From positions 1-64,000 of the forward strand of contig JAEDGZ010000003.1 of the NCBI GenBank assembly GCA_016297215.1: a stretch of 64,000 nt of DNA, written 5' to 3'. Shown one piece after another: positions 32,070 through 41,279 of this stretch. Both the position numbers and the translations under genes were made by a program. The notes under the pieces were generated by a model. That model saw nothing but the letters and a program-made list of their open reading frames with translations, was not told the DNA's origin and ran no database searches. Source of the stretch: Paludibacteraceae bacterium (GTDB lineage Bacteria; Bacteroidota; Bacteroidia; Bacteroidales; Paludibacteraceae). How positions within the stretch are numbered: position 1 is the first letter of the stretch; each line of letters opens with the position of its first letter.

Positions 32070-33827
32070 TCATTCAACAGAAGTACCGCCGAGGCTGAAC
32101 AGTCCCTGCGGCGTTTCTATGTATAGGTGCCCGTTGCGGATAAGTTTGCGGTAAGGAGCGTGGTCGTTTATCATCTGCTCGGGGGAGACCATACTGGTTA
32201 TTCCGCTCGGCAGAGCAGGACAGGTATTCAGCACATTGTAGTTCTCGTCGCGGCACTCATCCTCTTTGGCGTTGAGGTCTGACGATTTGTTGCCGTCGGC
32301 TATAGTGAGGATATAGTCAATGCCCAAGCCGGCATCCACATCGTTGAAAACCCAGTAGTACCAGCCGCTCACGTCCTCGTTCGGAGTCTCGCCCGCAGCA
32401 TCCCACGCCGACTGCACAGAGGGCATCGCAGGACGAGTGTCCCATGTATATTTGGTATCTGTCCCGTCAATATAGGTCTCAGATGTCTTGGTGATTTTAT
32501 CCCCTCCGTTCCACCACCATATCGTGGACGGACCGTTCGGACTGTAGCATTTGACTAAGATGGTTTTATATTGTCCGTCGGGGGTATCGGTCGGTACGAC
32601 ATACGGATCGGGAATCTCGGTGGGCTGCACGCCGTTGAGTTTCTGCTTCAGGCAGTCGATATGCTTCTGCGTGAGGTAACCGTTTGTGATAAAGTACTCC
32701 GACACTGCCTTCTCCAAGTCCACTACACTGTTCATGTCATACACGCCGCAGATCCGACGCATGGAATAAGCAAGAATACCCTTGTCGCGGAACTCCTCTA
32801 TCTGCATGTTGTTGGTGTATTGGTAGTCGTCCGCCACCTGCTGCCACGTAGCGCCGCAGAGAGCCGCCAGCGTTGCGGAGAAGACACCCGTGCGGTCAGT
32901 ACCCAAAGCGCAGTGGATTTGGAACGGACCCGGATGCGACGGACTGATGATGAAGTCCACCACCTCGGCTACCCACTGACCGAACTTCGTACCCACGGAG
33001 TTGAAATACACCTCGTTGTAGGAAGGAGTGCTGCCGTTTTGCGTACCTACATACAAGACACCATTGTTGTTGATAATCTGCTGATAATAAGCGGGAATAA
33101 CCTCCTTATAGGTCTTGCCGCCGCAGGTGTAGGAGTTCATCTTGCCCGACTCGTTCTCCGAGAGGCAGATGTCGTTTTGGATACCCGCGCGGGTAGCCAG
33201 CGAGTCAATCCATGTGAGACGCGCGTGCTCCGTGTCGTACTTCGCACGATAGGCATGATAGGGATGGTAACTGCGATAGAGGCAAGTGGTGGCAGGCACG
33301 CGGCGGAAATTGCTAATCTTGTGTTGGTCCACAGAATCGGTCAGGTCGAAATCGCTCAACGGACGCACCTTCTTGGCGAACGCCGAGTTGGCTTGTATCT
33401 CGTCCATATCCTCGTAAGAGAAGACCACCACGAGGTTGCCGCCCGCAAAACGGTAGTTCTTGTCCATCCAAGACGTGTTGTCTATCCAACTGCCACTGCT
33501 GTTGAACTTAAACTCAGGATGCCCCGAGTTGCCGGGGATATTCATCACCTCCCATTTGAGCGTTACGAAATAGCAGTTGGAAGCGGCATCGTATGCCATC
33601 TTGTAGCGCTCGTCTTTGCCCCAGCCGTTCATCGAACCATAGACGTAGAGGGCACTCTGATTGGTGTTCGTGGAGAAATAGCCCGATCCCATCGGATAGA
33701 GGAAAGTGATAGTGGAGTCGGCTGTGTTCTCCATGTAGCAGCGTTTCTTGTCTGCTTCGGTGGGGTTGAGCGCAAAAGCGCACACGGACGTGATGGCGAG
33801 CATCACAGTTAAGAAAATGTGTTTCAT
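32070..33827 (-). CDS. Secreted protein tyrosine phosphatase with carbohydrate-binding-like flanks
   Basis: 585 residues. Signal peptide MKHIFLTVMLAITSVCAFA. Residues about 40-120 resemble a glycan-binding beta sandwich (LYVYGSMNGWGKDERYK). The middle is an IphP-like tyrosine phosphatase: the P-loop HCALGTDRTG has the catalytic Cys near 306 and Arg near 312, followed by the long helix typical of Y_phosphatase3. The C-terminal part (ILVKCYSPNGPSTIWWWNGG) looks like a second binding module. The end, KLIRNGHLYIETPQGLFS, is a divergent form of the short secretion-like tail. A surface or secreted phosphatase follows from these parts. Its target is unknown. Confidence 0.84.
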   Translation of the reverse strand: MKHIFLTVMLAITSVCAFALNPTEADKKRCYMENTADSTITFLYPMGSGYFSTNTNQSALYVYGSMNGWGKDERYKMAYDAASNCYFVTLKWEVMNIPGNSGHPEFKFNSSGSWIDNTSWMDKNYRFAGGNLVVVFSYEDMDEIQANSAFAKKVRPLSDFDLTDSVDQHKISNFRRVPATTCLYRSYHPYHAYRAKYDTEHARLTWIDSLATRAGIQNDICLSENESGKMNSYTCGGKTYKEVIPAYYQQIINNNGVLYVGTQNGSTPSYNEVYFNSVGTKFGQWVAEVVDFIISPSHPGPFQIHCALGTDRTGVFSATLAALCGATWQQVADDYQYTNNMQIEEFRDKGILAYSMRRICGVYDMNSVVDLEKAVSEYFITNGYLTQKHIDCLKQKLNGVQPTEIPDPYVVPTDTPDGQYKTILVKCYSPNGPSTIWWWNGGDKITKTSETYIDGTDTKYTWDTRPAMPSVQSAWDAAGETPNEDVSGWYYWVFNDVDAGLGIDYILTIADGNKSSDLNAKEDECRDENYNVLNTCPALPSGITSMVSPEQMINDHAPYRKLIRNGHLYIETPQGLFSLGGTSVE

Positions 33828-33847
33828 GTTGATTGGTTGTTTGATTG

Positions 33848-35923
33848 TTAGTTATAGAAATGCCAAGCGAGTCCTGCGCGGAAGACGTCGGGGTTCATCG
33901 GGTAGGACGGCATGGCGTAGTAGTAGGGCTTGGACTTCATAAAGAGGTGGTTGAAATGGGTGTACTGCGCGAAGAAACGCAGGTGGATAGAGCGCACGTA
34001 GAAGTTGGCATAGACGTTCAGTACGGGGTAGTTGCCCACTTGCACTTTCTGCTCGCCCGTCTGCACGCCGAACTGCGAGGTGGCGGGGTTGAACACCGGC
34101 GCGGCGTACTTCGTGAAGAAGCGCATGTCCACGCCTATCTGCGCGTCCATGGCTTTGCGTGCCCACGAGCCGTGGTAGTAGAGGTTGTGGTAGAGCGTTA
34201 CGGCGGGCAGGGGCAGGTAGTCCGAGGTGCTCATCTGATAGACCACGTGGTTCTCAAGGTTCACCCACGGCGTGGTCAGGTGGCACTGTACGTTCGCTAT
34301 CAGCACCTGAATGTTGCCGTCGTGTTGCTTGGGCAGCCCATCGGCAGCGTCGAAATAGATATAGCGCGTCAGGTTCTCAAAGCCGATTTCCACTTTCGGC
34401 TTCACCCACTTGGTAGGGTAGGCGATGTCGCCGCCCACGTAGAAACGGTAGGTCTTCTGAAAATCGTTCTCCCAGCGGAAGTGGTTGCTCTCGTAGTGAT
34501 TCAGATAGAGCGAGGGGGTCTCGTTCTTCACAAAGGCGCGGGCGTTGATGTACATCGTGTCTTTGCCCACGGGGAAGTAGCCGTCCACATGCCCGTTCAC
34601 CTGAAACTCGCCCAACTTATACCCCGCCACGCACACATCGCCGTCGAATCCGTAGTGCACCCATTTGCCGCGGTTCTTATAGAGCGCCCCGCCCACGAAG
34701 GTGTTGTTCGTCCACTGGTAGCGATACGTAGTGTCGCCCATGAGTTGGACGCCTGTCGGAAGACCCTCTAAATCTCCCTTAAAGGGAGACTTATTATTCT
34801 CCCCCTTTAAGGGGGAGTCAAAGAGGGTCTCCTTATTCAAGTCCCCCGTCTTGAACAGATGGCGTTGGCACTCGTTGATGGCATATACGGTCGCGCCGAA
34901 CTTCAAGATACGGTTGAACTCTTCTTCGAAGGTTACCGACAGCGTGTTGCGGATGGTGAGCACGTCGGTGGAGTCGTTGGTGCGGTTGGGGTTGCGCAGG
35001 TAGGTGTTGCCGAAGCCGTTCACGCCGTAGAACTTCTGCTGCGCGGTCTTCTCAATATAGCGGCGGTTGCTGTTGGTGGTCTCGAAGACATGGCGGAAGG
35101 TGGTAACGGGCACATAATCAATGCGTACCGTGTCTTTCTTCTCCCATTTGCCTTCTTCGTTGCGCACCTCGATGGAGTCGTGCCGTTCGCGCTCCACGGT
35201 GATGCTGTAGTAGTGGTTCAGGAAGCCCGTGAGGTAGCGGTAGCCGACCATGGCATTGAGCCGCACGGGCAGGTCTTCGGGCTCCAGAGGACCGTCCAAG
35301 TCGTCGGTGTTGCTCAATCCGCCGTTGTCGTAATGCGACAGTTTCGACCATGCGAAGGCGGCTTGCATGGAATAGTGGTTGCCGTTGTAGGAGCCCCATA
35401 CGGAGCCGTTGTAGTCCTGTCCGGCTTGGTTGTTGTAGTGCCCCACGGCGTTCAGATAGTTCATCTGCATGCCGAGGTTGAGGCGACGGTTGATGTTACC
35501 CGTGAGGAGCAGGTTGATTTCGTTCTCCTCGCGGTAGGTGGTGAAGCCTTTCTTGTAGGCTATCTTTGAATAGGGCGTGGTGGTGTTGAAGAAACGCACA
35601 TCCGCCGGCGAATACACATAGGGCTGGTAGGCGGTGGCGAAGAGGTCGTCCACGGTCTCCAAGCGGTCGAAGTAGATACGCGCTTGCAGCGGCGAGACGA
35701 GACAGTTGCCGTTGAAAGCTGACGAGAGCGAGTAGTTGTTCTCCACGTCGCGCATCGGGTAGTTGAGCATCAAGGTATCCTGAAACGAGACGGTGTCGGC
35801 GATACCTGTTGCAGACGGCAGTTGCCAAGACCGCAGCACGGTCTTGACAACTTTATTCTTCGGAGCGGCTGCGGCGGCAACCGCTCCGAGAAGAAATATG
35901 AGCAGTAGTCTTACTTTTTGCAC
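33848..35923 (-). CDS. Putative outer-membrane porin (Porin_10 family)
   Basis: 691 residues. Signal peptide MQKVRLLLIFLLGAVAAAAA. The body alternates aromatic and polar residues as in a large beta barrel, with family-like segments QARIYFDRLETVDDLF, REENEINLLLTGNINRR and a C-terminal aromatic strand (GLAWHFYN). It overlaps the end of the GH57 gene by 13 bases, so the two are probably translated together. Residues about 363-389 (FDSPLKGENNKSPFKGDLEG) are encoded by an inserted palindromic element. Porin function is inferred from family and barrel pattern. Confidence 0.86.
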   Translation of the reverse strand: MQKVRLLLIFLLGAVAAAAAPKNKVVKTVLRSWQLPSATGIADTVSFQDTLMLNYPMRDVENNYSLSSAFNGNCLVSPLQARIYFDRLETVDDLFATAYQPYVYSPADVRFFNTTTPYSKIAYKKGFTTYREENEINLLLTGNINRRLNLGMQMNYLNAVGHYNNQAGQDYNGSVWGSYNGNHYSMQAAFAWSKLSHYDNGGLSNTDDLDGPLEPEDLPVRLNAMVGYRYLTGFLNHYYSITVERERHDSIEVRNEEGKWEKKDTVRIDYVPVTTFRHVFETTNSNRRYIEKTAQQKFYGVNGFGNTYLRNPNRTNDSTDVLTIRNTLSVTFEEEFNRILKFGATVYAINECQRHLFKTGDLNKETLFDSPLKGENNKSPFKGDLEGLPTGVQLMGDTTYRYQWTNNTFVGGALYKNRGKWVHYGFDGDVCVAGYKLGEFQVNGHVDGYFPVGKDTMYINARAFVKNETPSLYLNHYESNHFRWENDFQKTYRFYVGGDIAYPTKWVKPKVEIGFENLTRYIYFDAADGLPKQHDGNIQVLIANVQCHLTTPWVNLENHVVYQMSTSDYLPLPAVTLYHNLYYHGSWARKAMDAQIGVDMRFFTKYAAPVFNPATSQFGVQTGEQKVQVGNYPVLNVYANFYVRSIHLRFFAQYTHFNHLFMKSKPYYYAMPSYPMNPDVFRAGLAWHFYN
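34763..34835. repeat. GACCCTCT-type inverted element inserted in frame in the porin gene
   Basis: The outer arms AGACCCTCT and AGAGGGTCT bracket two inner hairpins, CTCCCTTAAAGGGAG and CTCCCCCTTTAAGGGGGAG. It is a complete REPIN-like unit of about 70 bases. It encodes SPLKGENNKSPFKGDLEG on the minus strand. Confidence 0.87.
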
Positions 35924-37248
35924 GCTCTTTTCTTGGTCTCTTTCTTCTCTGCCTTCTCCTCTTTGGCAGCGGCTTTGGTGGCTTTCGAGGCTTTGGCGAG
36001 TTCTTTCTGCAGTTGCTGAATCTCCTGCTCTTGGTTGTTGATGGTCTTGAGCAACTCGTTCAACTCCTCATTGCCAATCGAGGTCGGGTACTGCTCCTCT
36101 ACGCACTGCATGAAGTCCGACAGCACGTTCATGTAGTTGATGAACGCGTCGTAAGCCGACTCGTAGTGGCTGGTGCCTTGGTCGATATGGTTCATGAAGT
36201 GGAAGTGGTTGATGTCTTGCAGGCGCAACCAACTGGTCTTCAACGACTTGTCTTGACACAAGCGCACGCGCTCAGCCACGGAGTAGAGTTTCTCCAGTGC
36301 CTCGTGTTGCAGGTCGTTGCCGTTATAGACACTCAGGTCTTTTGCCTCGCCCGACCACGTCATGGGGTACGGAACGGACACCACGTCTTTTGCCTCCATT
36401 GCCTTTGCTGCCTCGGCGGGGGTGCAGAAGCCCATGCCACGCTCCACAACGAAGAACGGCAGCGCTTTCAGGAACTCAAACACACCCGTGCTGGCGGGTT
36501 GGTTGAAGCCGAAGGTCTCGGCACCCACCCAGATATTGATGATTTCTTCGCCCTCGGGCAGCCCTTGCAGCATGTTCGCATACTTCACCGCGTCCATGGG
36601 GTAGTTGTGCCATGAGGGGTCGGAGAAGTGGAAACTCAGTTCGTCGCTCAACGGCATGTTGCGCAGCAACACTTTCTGCTTTGGAGCGGCAGCACTGGCG
36701 TACATGTAGTTCGGTGATTTCCAACTGAGTACATGCTTTGCACCCTCGGTGAGCACGGTCTTGTAGCCCATCTCGTAGAGGCGATAAGCGATTTCGTCGG
36801 AGTAGAGCAGGTCGCTGTTCCATACGCTCTGCGTCTTCACGCCCAGCACCTCCTTGATGAGGTCGGCGTGTTTCTTGAGTTGGTTCTCAAACTCCGTCAT
36901 GTCGTACTCAGCAGCGAAAGAGTTAGCATAGGGGGTAGCAAGGAACTCCACGCACTTGCTGTCTGCCAACTCCTTGAGCACGTCAATCATCTCGGGTGCG
37001 AACTGCTCGAAGAGTTCCATCATCGTGCCCGATACGGACAGCGCGCAGTGGAACTTGCCCTTCGACTGCTCTACCATCGACTTCAGCATCTGGCACAGCG
37101 GCATGTACGAGGTGTTCACCAGACCGGTGATGTACTCTTCGGTCATCAGGTCATCGTAGTAGTAGTGGTCCTGCCCAATCTCGAAGAAACGATAGCGTTT
37201 CAGACGATAGGGCGCATGCATTTGAAAGCAAAAACAGATATTTTTCAT
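35911..37248 (-). CDS. GH57 family alpha-amylase/glucanotransferase
   Basis: 445 residues. The N-terminus MKNICFCFQMHAPYRLKRYR carries the GH57 QxHxP-like start, here QMHAPYR. FLATPYANSFAAEYDMTEF and VGAETFGFNQPAS are further family segments. There is no signal peptide, so it acts in the cytoplasm on glycogen or maltodextrin. The C-terminus is a Lys/Ala-rich coiled coil (about 400-445) not needed for catalysis. Its neighbours, a glycosyltransferase and a debranching enzyme on the same strand, place it in glycogen metabolism. Confidence 0.9.
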   Translation of the reverse strand: MKNICFCFQMHAPYRLKRYRFFEIGQDHYYYDDLMTEEYITGLVNTSYMPLCQMLKSMVEQSKGKFHCALSVSGTMMELFEQFAPEMIDVLKELADSKCVEFLATPYANSFAAEYDMTEFENQLKKHADLIKEVLGVKTQSVWNSDLLYSDEIAYRLYEMGYKTVLTEGAKHVLSWKSPNYMYASAAAPKQKVLLRNMPLSDELSFHFSDPSWHNYPMDAVKYANMLQGLPEGEEIINIWVGAETFGFNQPASTGVFEFLKALPFFVVERGMGFCTPAEAAKAMEAKDVVSVPYPMTWSGEAKDLSVYNGNDLQHEALEKLYSVAERVRLCQDKSLKTSWLRLQDINHFHFMNHIDQGTSHYESAYDAFINYMNVLSDFMQCVEEQYPTSIGNEELNELLKTINNQEQEIQQLQKELAKASKATKAAAKEEKAEKKETKKRACKK

Positions 37249-37473
37249 GATTGCGAATTGTTTTAATGTTTGTGTAATGTTTAATAGTGTCCTCTGCGTA
37301 GAATCCTCTCTTTCTCTGCGAGGGCGTAGCCCGAAGCAAGGTGAATTATGTCCTATTCGCTACGCTCACGAGAATAAAAAGATTCTTTCGGAGGCGTATA
37401 GTGTGCAGAATTATCAATTACAAACCTCAGAGCAGTGAATCTCCTAATTCCTAATTCCTAATTCCTAATTAAC
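37249..37473. other. Intergenic region with short repeats
   Basis: AT-rich leader of the GH57 gene. It contains TTCGCTACGCTCACGAG and, at 37441-37473, a tandem of CTAATTC units ending at the glycosyltransferase stop. I see no promoter of the usual type. Confidence 0.5.
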
Positions 37474-38736
37474 TTACAGCGTGTGGTTAATCACGCCGTC
37501 GTATATCTTGCGCACTTTCAGTCCGGCATCGTACCATCGGATGTTGTTCACCTCCTCCATGCCGAGTTCGTGCAGACTCTTGTACATCGCGGGGTACTTC
37601 ACGATGGCGTAGATAGCGTCTGCCATCGCGTCTATATCCCAGTAGTCGGTCTTGATGCAGTGGGTGAGAATCTCCGCGCAGCCCGACTGGTGGCTGATGA
37701 TAGATGGGCAACCTACCTGCATCGCCTCCAATGGCGAGATACCGAAGGGCTCGCTCACCGAGGGCATGATATACACATCGGAGTCTGCCAACACCTGTTG
37801 CACCTGCTTGCCGCGCATGAAGCCCGGGAAGTGGAACTTGTCGGCGATACCGCGTTGGGCAGCCAACTCAATCATCTTCGCCATCATATCGCCGCTACCT
37901 GCCATCACGAAGCGCACGCCATCGGTCTTTGCCAGTACGCGGGCGGCTGCCTCCACGAAGTACTCAGGTCCTTTCTGCATGGTGATACGCCCGAGGAAGG
38001 TAACCAGTTTGTCCTTGCGCGGATGTTTCTGGAACTCGTCGGGGTTAGCCAACGGCTCTACGGCATTGTGTACGGTGGACACTTTGCGCGGGTCGATACC
38101 GTATTTCTCTATCACCGTCCGGCGCGTCAGGTTCGACACGCACATGATATGGTCTGCCTCCTGCATACCGCGTTTCTCGATAGCGAACACCGTCGGGTTC
38201 ACGTTGCCGCGCGAGCGGTCGAAGTCGGTGGCATGCACGTGTATCACGAGCGGCTTGCCCGAAATCTGCTTTGCGAACACGCCTGCGGGGTAGGTCAGCC
38301 AGTCGTGCGAGTGGATGATATCGAAGTCCAGCGAGTGCGCCAGCACGGACGCCACAGCCTCGTAGTTGCCAATCTCCTCGATGAGGTTATCGGGGTAGCG
38401 TCCCGAGAAGCCCACGCACCCGAGGTCGTCGGTGCCGATGCGGCGGTAGTCGTAGCGGATGCCGTTGCGCAGGTGGAAATACTCTTCGGGCGACATCTTG
38501 CCCTCCATGCGTTGTTTCACGTAGTTGTAGTCGTTCTCTTTCCACACGATGGGCACACTGTTCGCGCCGATAATCTTCAGGAACGACTGGTCTTCATCGC
38601 CCCACGGCTTCGGGATGACGAAGGTGATGTGCATGTCGGGCTGCTGTGCCATGCCGCGCGTCAGACCGTAACTTGCCGTACCCAAACCGCCTAAGATATG
38701 AGGGGGAAACTCCCATCCGAACATTAACGCTTTCAT
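37474..38736 (-). CDS. Glycosyltransferase, glycogen synthase-like (GT4/GT5 fold)
   Basis: 420 residues with a GT-B fold. The N-terminal loop is FGWEFPPHILGGLGTASYGL, the C-terminal nucleotide-sugar domain begins near VTFLGRITMQKGPEYFVEAA, and the E-x7-E signature is EPFGISPLEAMQVGCP. It is probably the enzyme that extends alpha-1,4-glucan in the Bacteroides-type glycogen cluster. Its start overlaps the debranching-enzyme stop (ATGA). No signal peptide. Confidence 0.88.
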   Translation of the reverse strand: MKALMFGWEFPPHILGGLGTASYGLTRGMAQQPDMHITFVIPKPWGDEDQSFLKIIGANSVPIVWKENDYNYVKQRMEGKMSPEEYFHLRNGIRYDYRRIGTDDLGCVGFSGRYPDNLIEEIGNYEAVASVLAHSLDFDIIHSHDWLTYPAGVFAKQISGKPLVIHVHATDFDRSRGNVNPTVFAIEKRGMQEADHIMCVSNLTRRTVIEKYGIDPRKVSTVHNAVEPLANPDEFQKHPRKDKLVTFLGRITMQKGPEYFVEAAARVLAKTDGVRFVMAGSGDMMAKMIELAAQRGIADKFHFPGFMRGKQVQQVLADSDVYIMPSVSEPFGISPLEAMQVGCPSIISHQSGCAEILTHCIKTDYWDIDAMADAIYAIVKYPAMYKSLHELGMEEVNNIRWYDAGLKVRKIYDGVINHTL

Positions 38737-40697
38737 AAGGCACCTCCTTTCTCGCTCTCTGCTTCGTAACGTTTAATCGTATCTATCACGCTCAATACCG
38801 CTGCCACGCTCGGCGCGAAACTCATGCCGCCGTGTCCTTTGTAGGGCGGGTTGCCGTCGTATAACTCGTTCAGCGTACCGATGCACAGTTCGCTCATCTC
38901 TTGCTCGTAGCCCACCAGCAGACGCTCCATGAAACTCAGTCCGCTCCGTTTGTACAGGTTCATATATGCCCGTGCATAAGCGGCGATGGTGCAGGGCCAT
39001 ACGGGACCATTGTGGAAGTTGCGGTCGCGCTCCAACTGCCCGCCGATGTACTCGGGGCGGAAGTTGCCGCTCTTGGGCGACAGCGTGCGCAATCCGCGCG
39101 GAGTCAGCAACTCTTTCGTGCATATATCCACCACGGCTTTCTGCTGTTTCCTATCCAGCGGCGAGTAGGGCAGACCGGCTGCCCAAATCTGATTCGGACG
39201 CACCTCGCGGTCTTGGTAGTTGTCCACCACGTAGTCGTACAGGTAGAGTCCGTTCCAGAAGGTGTTGACGAATGCGCCGCGGGTAATCTCTGCTTGGAAA
39301 TCCAGCAAGTCGGCGGCTTCCTGCTTGCCCTGCTCGCGGAGCAACTCTGCCGTGAAACGCAACGCGTTGTACCACAGTGCGTTAATCTCCACCACGTAGC
39401 CCGTACGCGGGGTGATGGGACGCCCGTTCTCCACAGCGCTCATCCACGTGGAGGGACGCTGCGTGCCGTCCACCCACAGCAACCCGTTCTGGTGCAGGTA
39501 CGCACGCGGGTGGTTCTGCTTGCGATAGAAAGCCACGATGTAGGCGCACAGGTCGGCGTACTTCTCTGCCGCCTCGCGCACGGTGTATTTATGGGCATAT
39601 TTCTGGAACGCGCGTACAGCCCAGAGGAGGGCGTCGGGGTCGTCCATGCCCGTCATCTTCACCATGCCGGTATGTCCGGCGAGGAAATGGCGTATCTCAT
39701 CCACTGCCGTCTGGTCGATAATCGCCTCCCAGTATTCGGGGCGGTCAATGTCGAGCGTGCAGGAGGGAGTAGCGAAGAAGGTGGCGCGTGCCTCGGCGTG
39801 ATACCACGGATAGCCGCTCAGCAGGTAGCACTTGTCGCCCTCGCGTTTGTAGAACTGTCCTGCCGAGTTCTTCAGGCAGGCGAACATGTTCTCGCGGGCG
39901 ATACGGCGCGTCATCTCTTTCTCCCACGTGGCTTTCAGCGTGCGGGTCTTCACCTCCGTGATACCCGCGGCGAAAATCACGCTCTCGCCTTTCTTCATCG
40001 GCAACTCGAAGTAACCGGGCACGAGCAGGTCTTCCTTGAACTCGAAGCCGCGCTCTTGCTCCTTTGGGTACTCAATGCCCTTGTACCATTGCGGGTCGTG
40101 CTTGTACTCCACCGCCTTCGAGAACTGCATGAACAGTTGCGGGAACTCGCGGTACATCTGATTCACACGCCCGTTCTCGCATTCATCCATGTTTGCATTC
40201 GCGCGGGTGTTTTGGTGGGTTAATTCGTTCACCGAACGGAATGCCAAGAACGGCTTGAAGCGCAGCGTGGTGGCGGAGTGTGCCTCCACCAGCGTGTAGC
40301 GAATCAGCACGCGGGGCTCGAAACTCACCAGCATACGCTCCTTCGTCAGCACCACGCCACCCACGCGATACGTCGTCTTCGAGATGACCTCACAGTCGAA
40401 CTCGCGGATGTACTTGTGCCCGTTGGGCGCATAGGTCGTCGGACCGTACTTGTGCAGACCGAGGTTGAACTCGGCACCGTGTTGAATGACGGTCTCATCC
40501 AGTGAACTGAGCAGGACGTAGTTGTCTTGCCCCAACTCCGGCAGGGGCATCACCAACTGTCCGTGATACTTACGGGTATTGCAATCCACCAGCGTCGTCG
40601 CGTTATAGACGCCTGCACGATTCGTGCGAATCATCTCTTTCCCGAGCGAACGCTCCAGATTGGTCAATACCGTCTTGTCAAAATTCAAATAACCCAT
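38733..40697 (-). CDS. Glycogen debranching enzyme
   Basis: 654 residues. The N-terminal GDE_N-like domain has NRAGVYNATTLVDCNTRKYH. The C-terminal six-hairpin amylo-alpha-1,6-glucosidase domain has HQNGLLWVDGTQRPSTWMSA and FRPEYIGGQLERDRNFHNGP. It removes alpha-1,6 branch glucose. I use MGYLNFDKTV as start; the frame extends ten codons upstream without family similarity. First gene of a leftward unit with the glycosyltransferase and probably GH57 and porin. Confidence 0.93.
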   Translation of the reverse strand: MGYLNFDKTVLTNLERSLGKEMIRTNRAGVYNATTLVDCNTRKYHGQLVMPLPELGQDNYVLLSSLDETVIQHGAEFNLGLHKYGPTTYAPNGHKYIREFDCEVISKTTYRVGGVVLTKERMLVSFEPRVLIRYTLVEAHSATTLRFKPFLAFRSVNELTHQNTRANANMDECENGRVNQMYREFPQLFMQFSKAVEYKHDPQWYKGIEYPKEQERGFEFKEDLLVPGYFELPMKKGESVIFAAGITEVKTRTLKATWEKEMTRRIARENMFACLKNSAGQFYKREGDKCYLLSGYPWYHAEARATFFATPSCTLDIDRPEYWEAIIDQTAVDEIRHFLAGHTGMVKMTGMDDPDALLWAVRAFQKYAHKYTVREAAEKYADLCAYIVAFYRKQNHPRAYLHQNGLLWVDGTQRPSTWMSAVENGRPITPRTGYVVEINALWYNALRFTAELLREQGKQEAADLLDFQAEITRGAFVNTFWNGLYLYDYVVDNYQDREVRPNQIWAAGLPYSPLDRKQQKAVVDICTKELLTPRGLRTLSPKSGNFRPEYIGGQLERDRNFHNGPVWPCTIAAYARAYMNLYKRSGLSFMERLLVGYEQEMSELCIGTLNELYDGNPPYKGHGGMSFAPSVAAVLSVIDTIKRYEAESEKGGAL

Positions 40698-40769
40698 AAT
40701 ATGTGTTTTTGTGGTTTTAGTGGTCAATAGTGCAATATACTCAACAAAAATCCTTACTTATTCTAATTC

Positions 40770-41225
40770 TCAATTCTTAATTAACCTAAAGTCCGCTTCC
40801 GCCTTGCCGTCGCCCATGTTCCACATCCCGTCTCCGTTCCCCTCATATTCTACCTTCACCCTTGCTGAGTCGCCGGCATACACGCCTGTGCTATCATCGG
40901 CATACAGCCAAATGGAGTCCGCAGGGAACATCGCGTCTATCTTGATGTGGTATTGCCCCTGTTCATCCGTCAAGGCTTTGCCCATACTCTCCTCCGACAT
41001 ATACTGCCGCTCTCCCGCCGTTACCTTCACGCCCTTTATCGGCTCCCCTTGTTCATTCCTTACCGTCCCCTCTGCCGCGAAATTCGCCATTGGGCACCCA
41101 TACATTGCCACAGCTCCACCACCCCCGGGTATACCATCCCCAAGCTCCATACACCCTGTCAGCCCCAATGCCCCAATCACCATCCCGAGCACTTTGTTGA
41201 GATATGTTAGAAGATTTTTAGCCAT
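40770..41225 (-). CDS. Small lipoprotein, radical-SAM-associated type
   Basis: 151 residues. A hydrophobic start ends in a lipobox-like LGLTGCMELG. The segment MYGCPMANFAAEGTVRNEQG and the following EPIKGVKVT, with a carboxypeptidase-regulatory-like strand pattern, resemble the Bacteroidales putative lipoproteins that are usually encoded beside a radical SAM enzyme. No radical SAM gene is in this window. The family call is from memory of the motif and is moderate. The gene lies between debranching enzyme and manC on the same strand. Confidence 0.68.
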   Translation of the reverse strand: MAKNLLTYLNKVLGMVIGALGLTGCMELGDGIPGGGGAVAMYGCPMANFAAEGTVRNEQGEPIKGVKVTAGERQYMSEESMGKALTDEQGQYHIKIDAMFPADSIWLYADDSTGVYAGDSARVKVEYEGNGDGMWNMGDGKAEADFRLIKN

Positions 41226-41279
41226 ATTACTTATTACAGCGCGTAGCGCGAATTACTTATTACCGAGCGTAGCGACAAA

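Noticed and set aside
38901..40223. Long open frame antisense to the debranching enzyme, and a similar one at 37483-38694
   Set aside because: Both are mirror frames of clearly recognised genes with GC-rich third positions.
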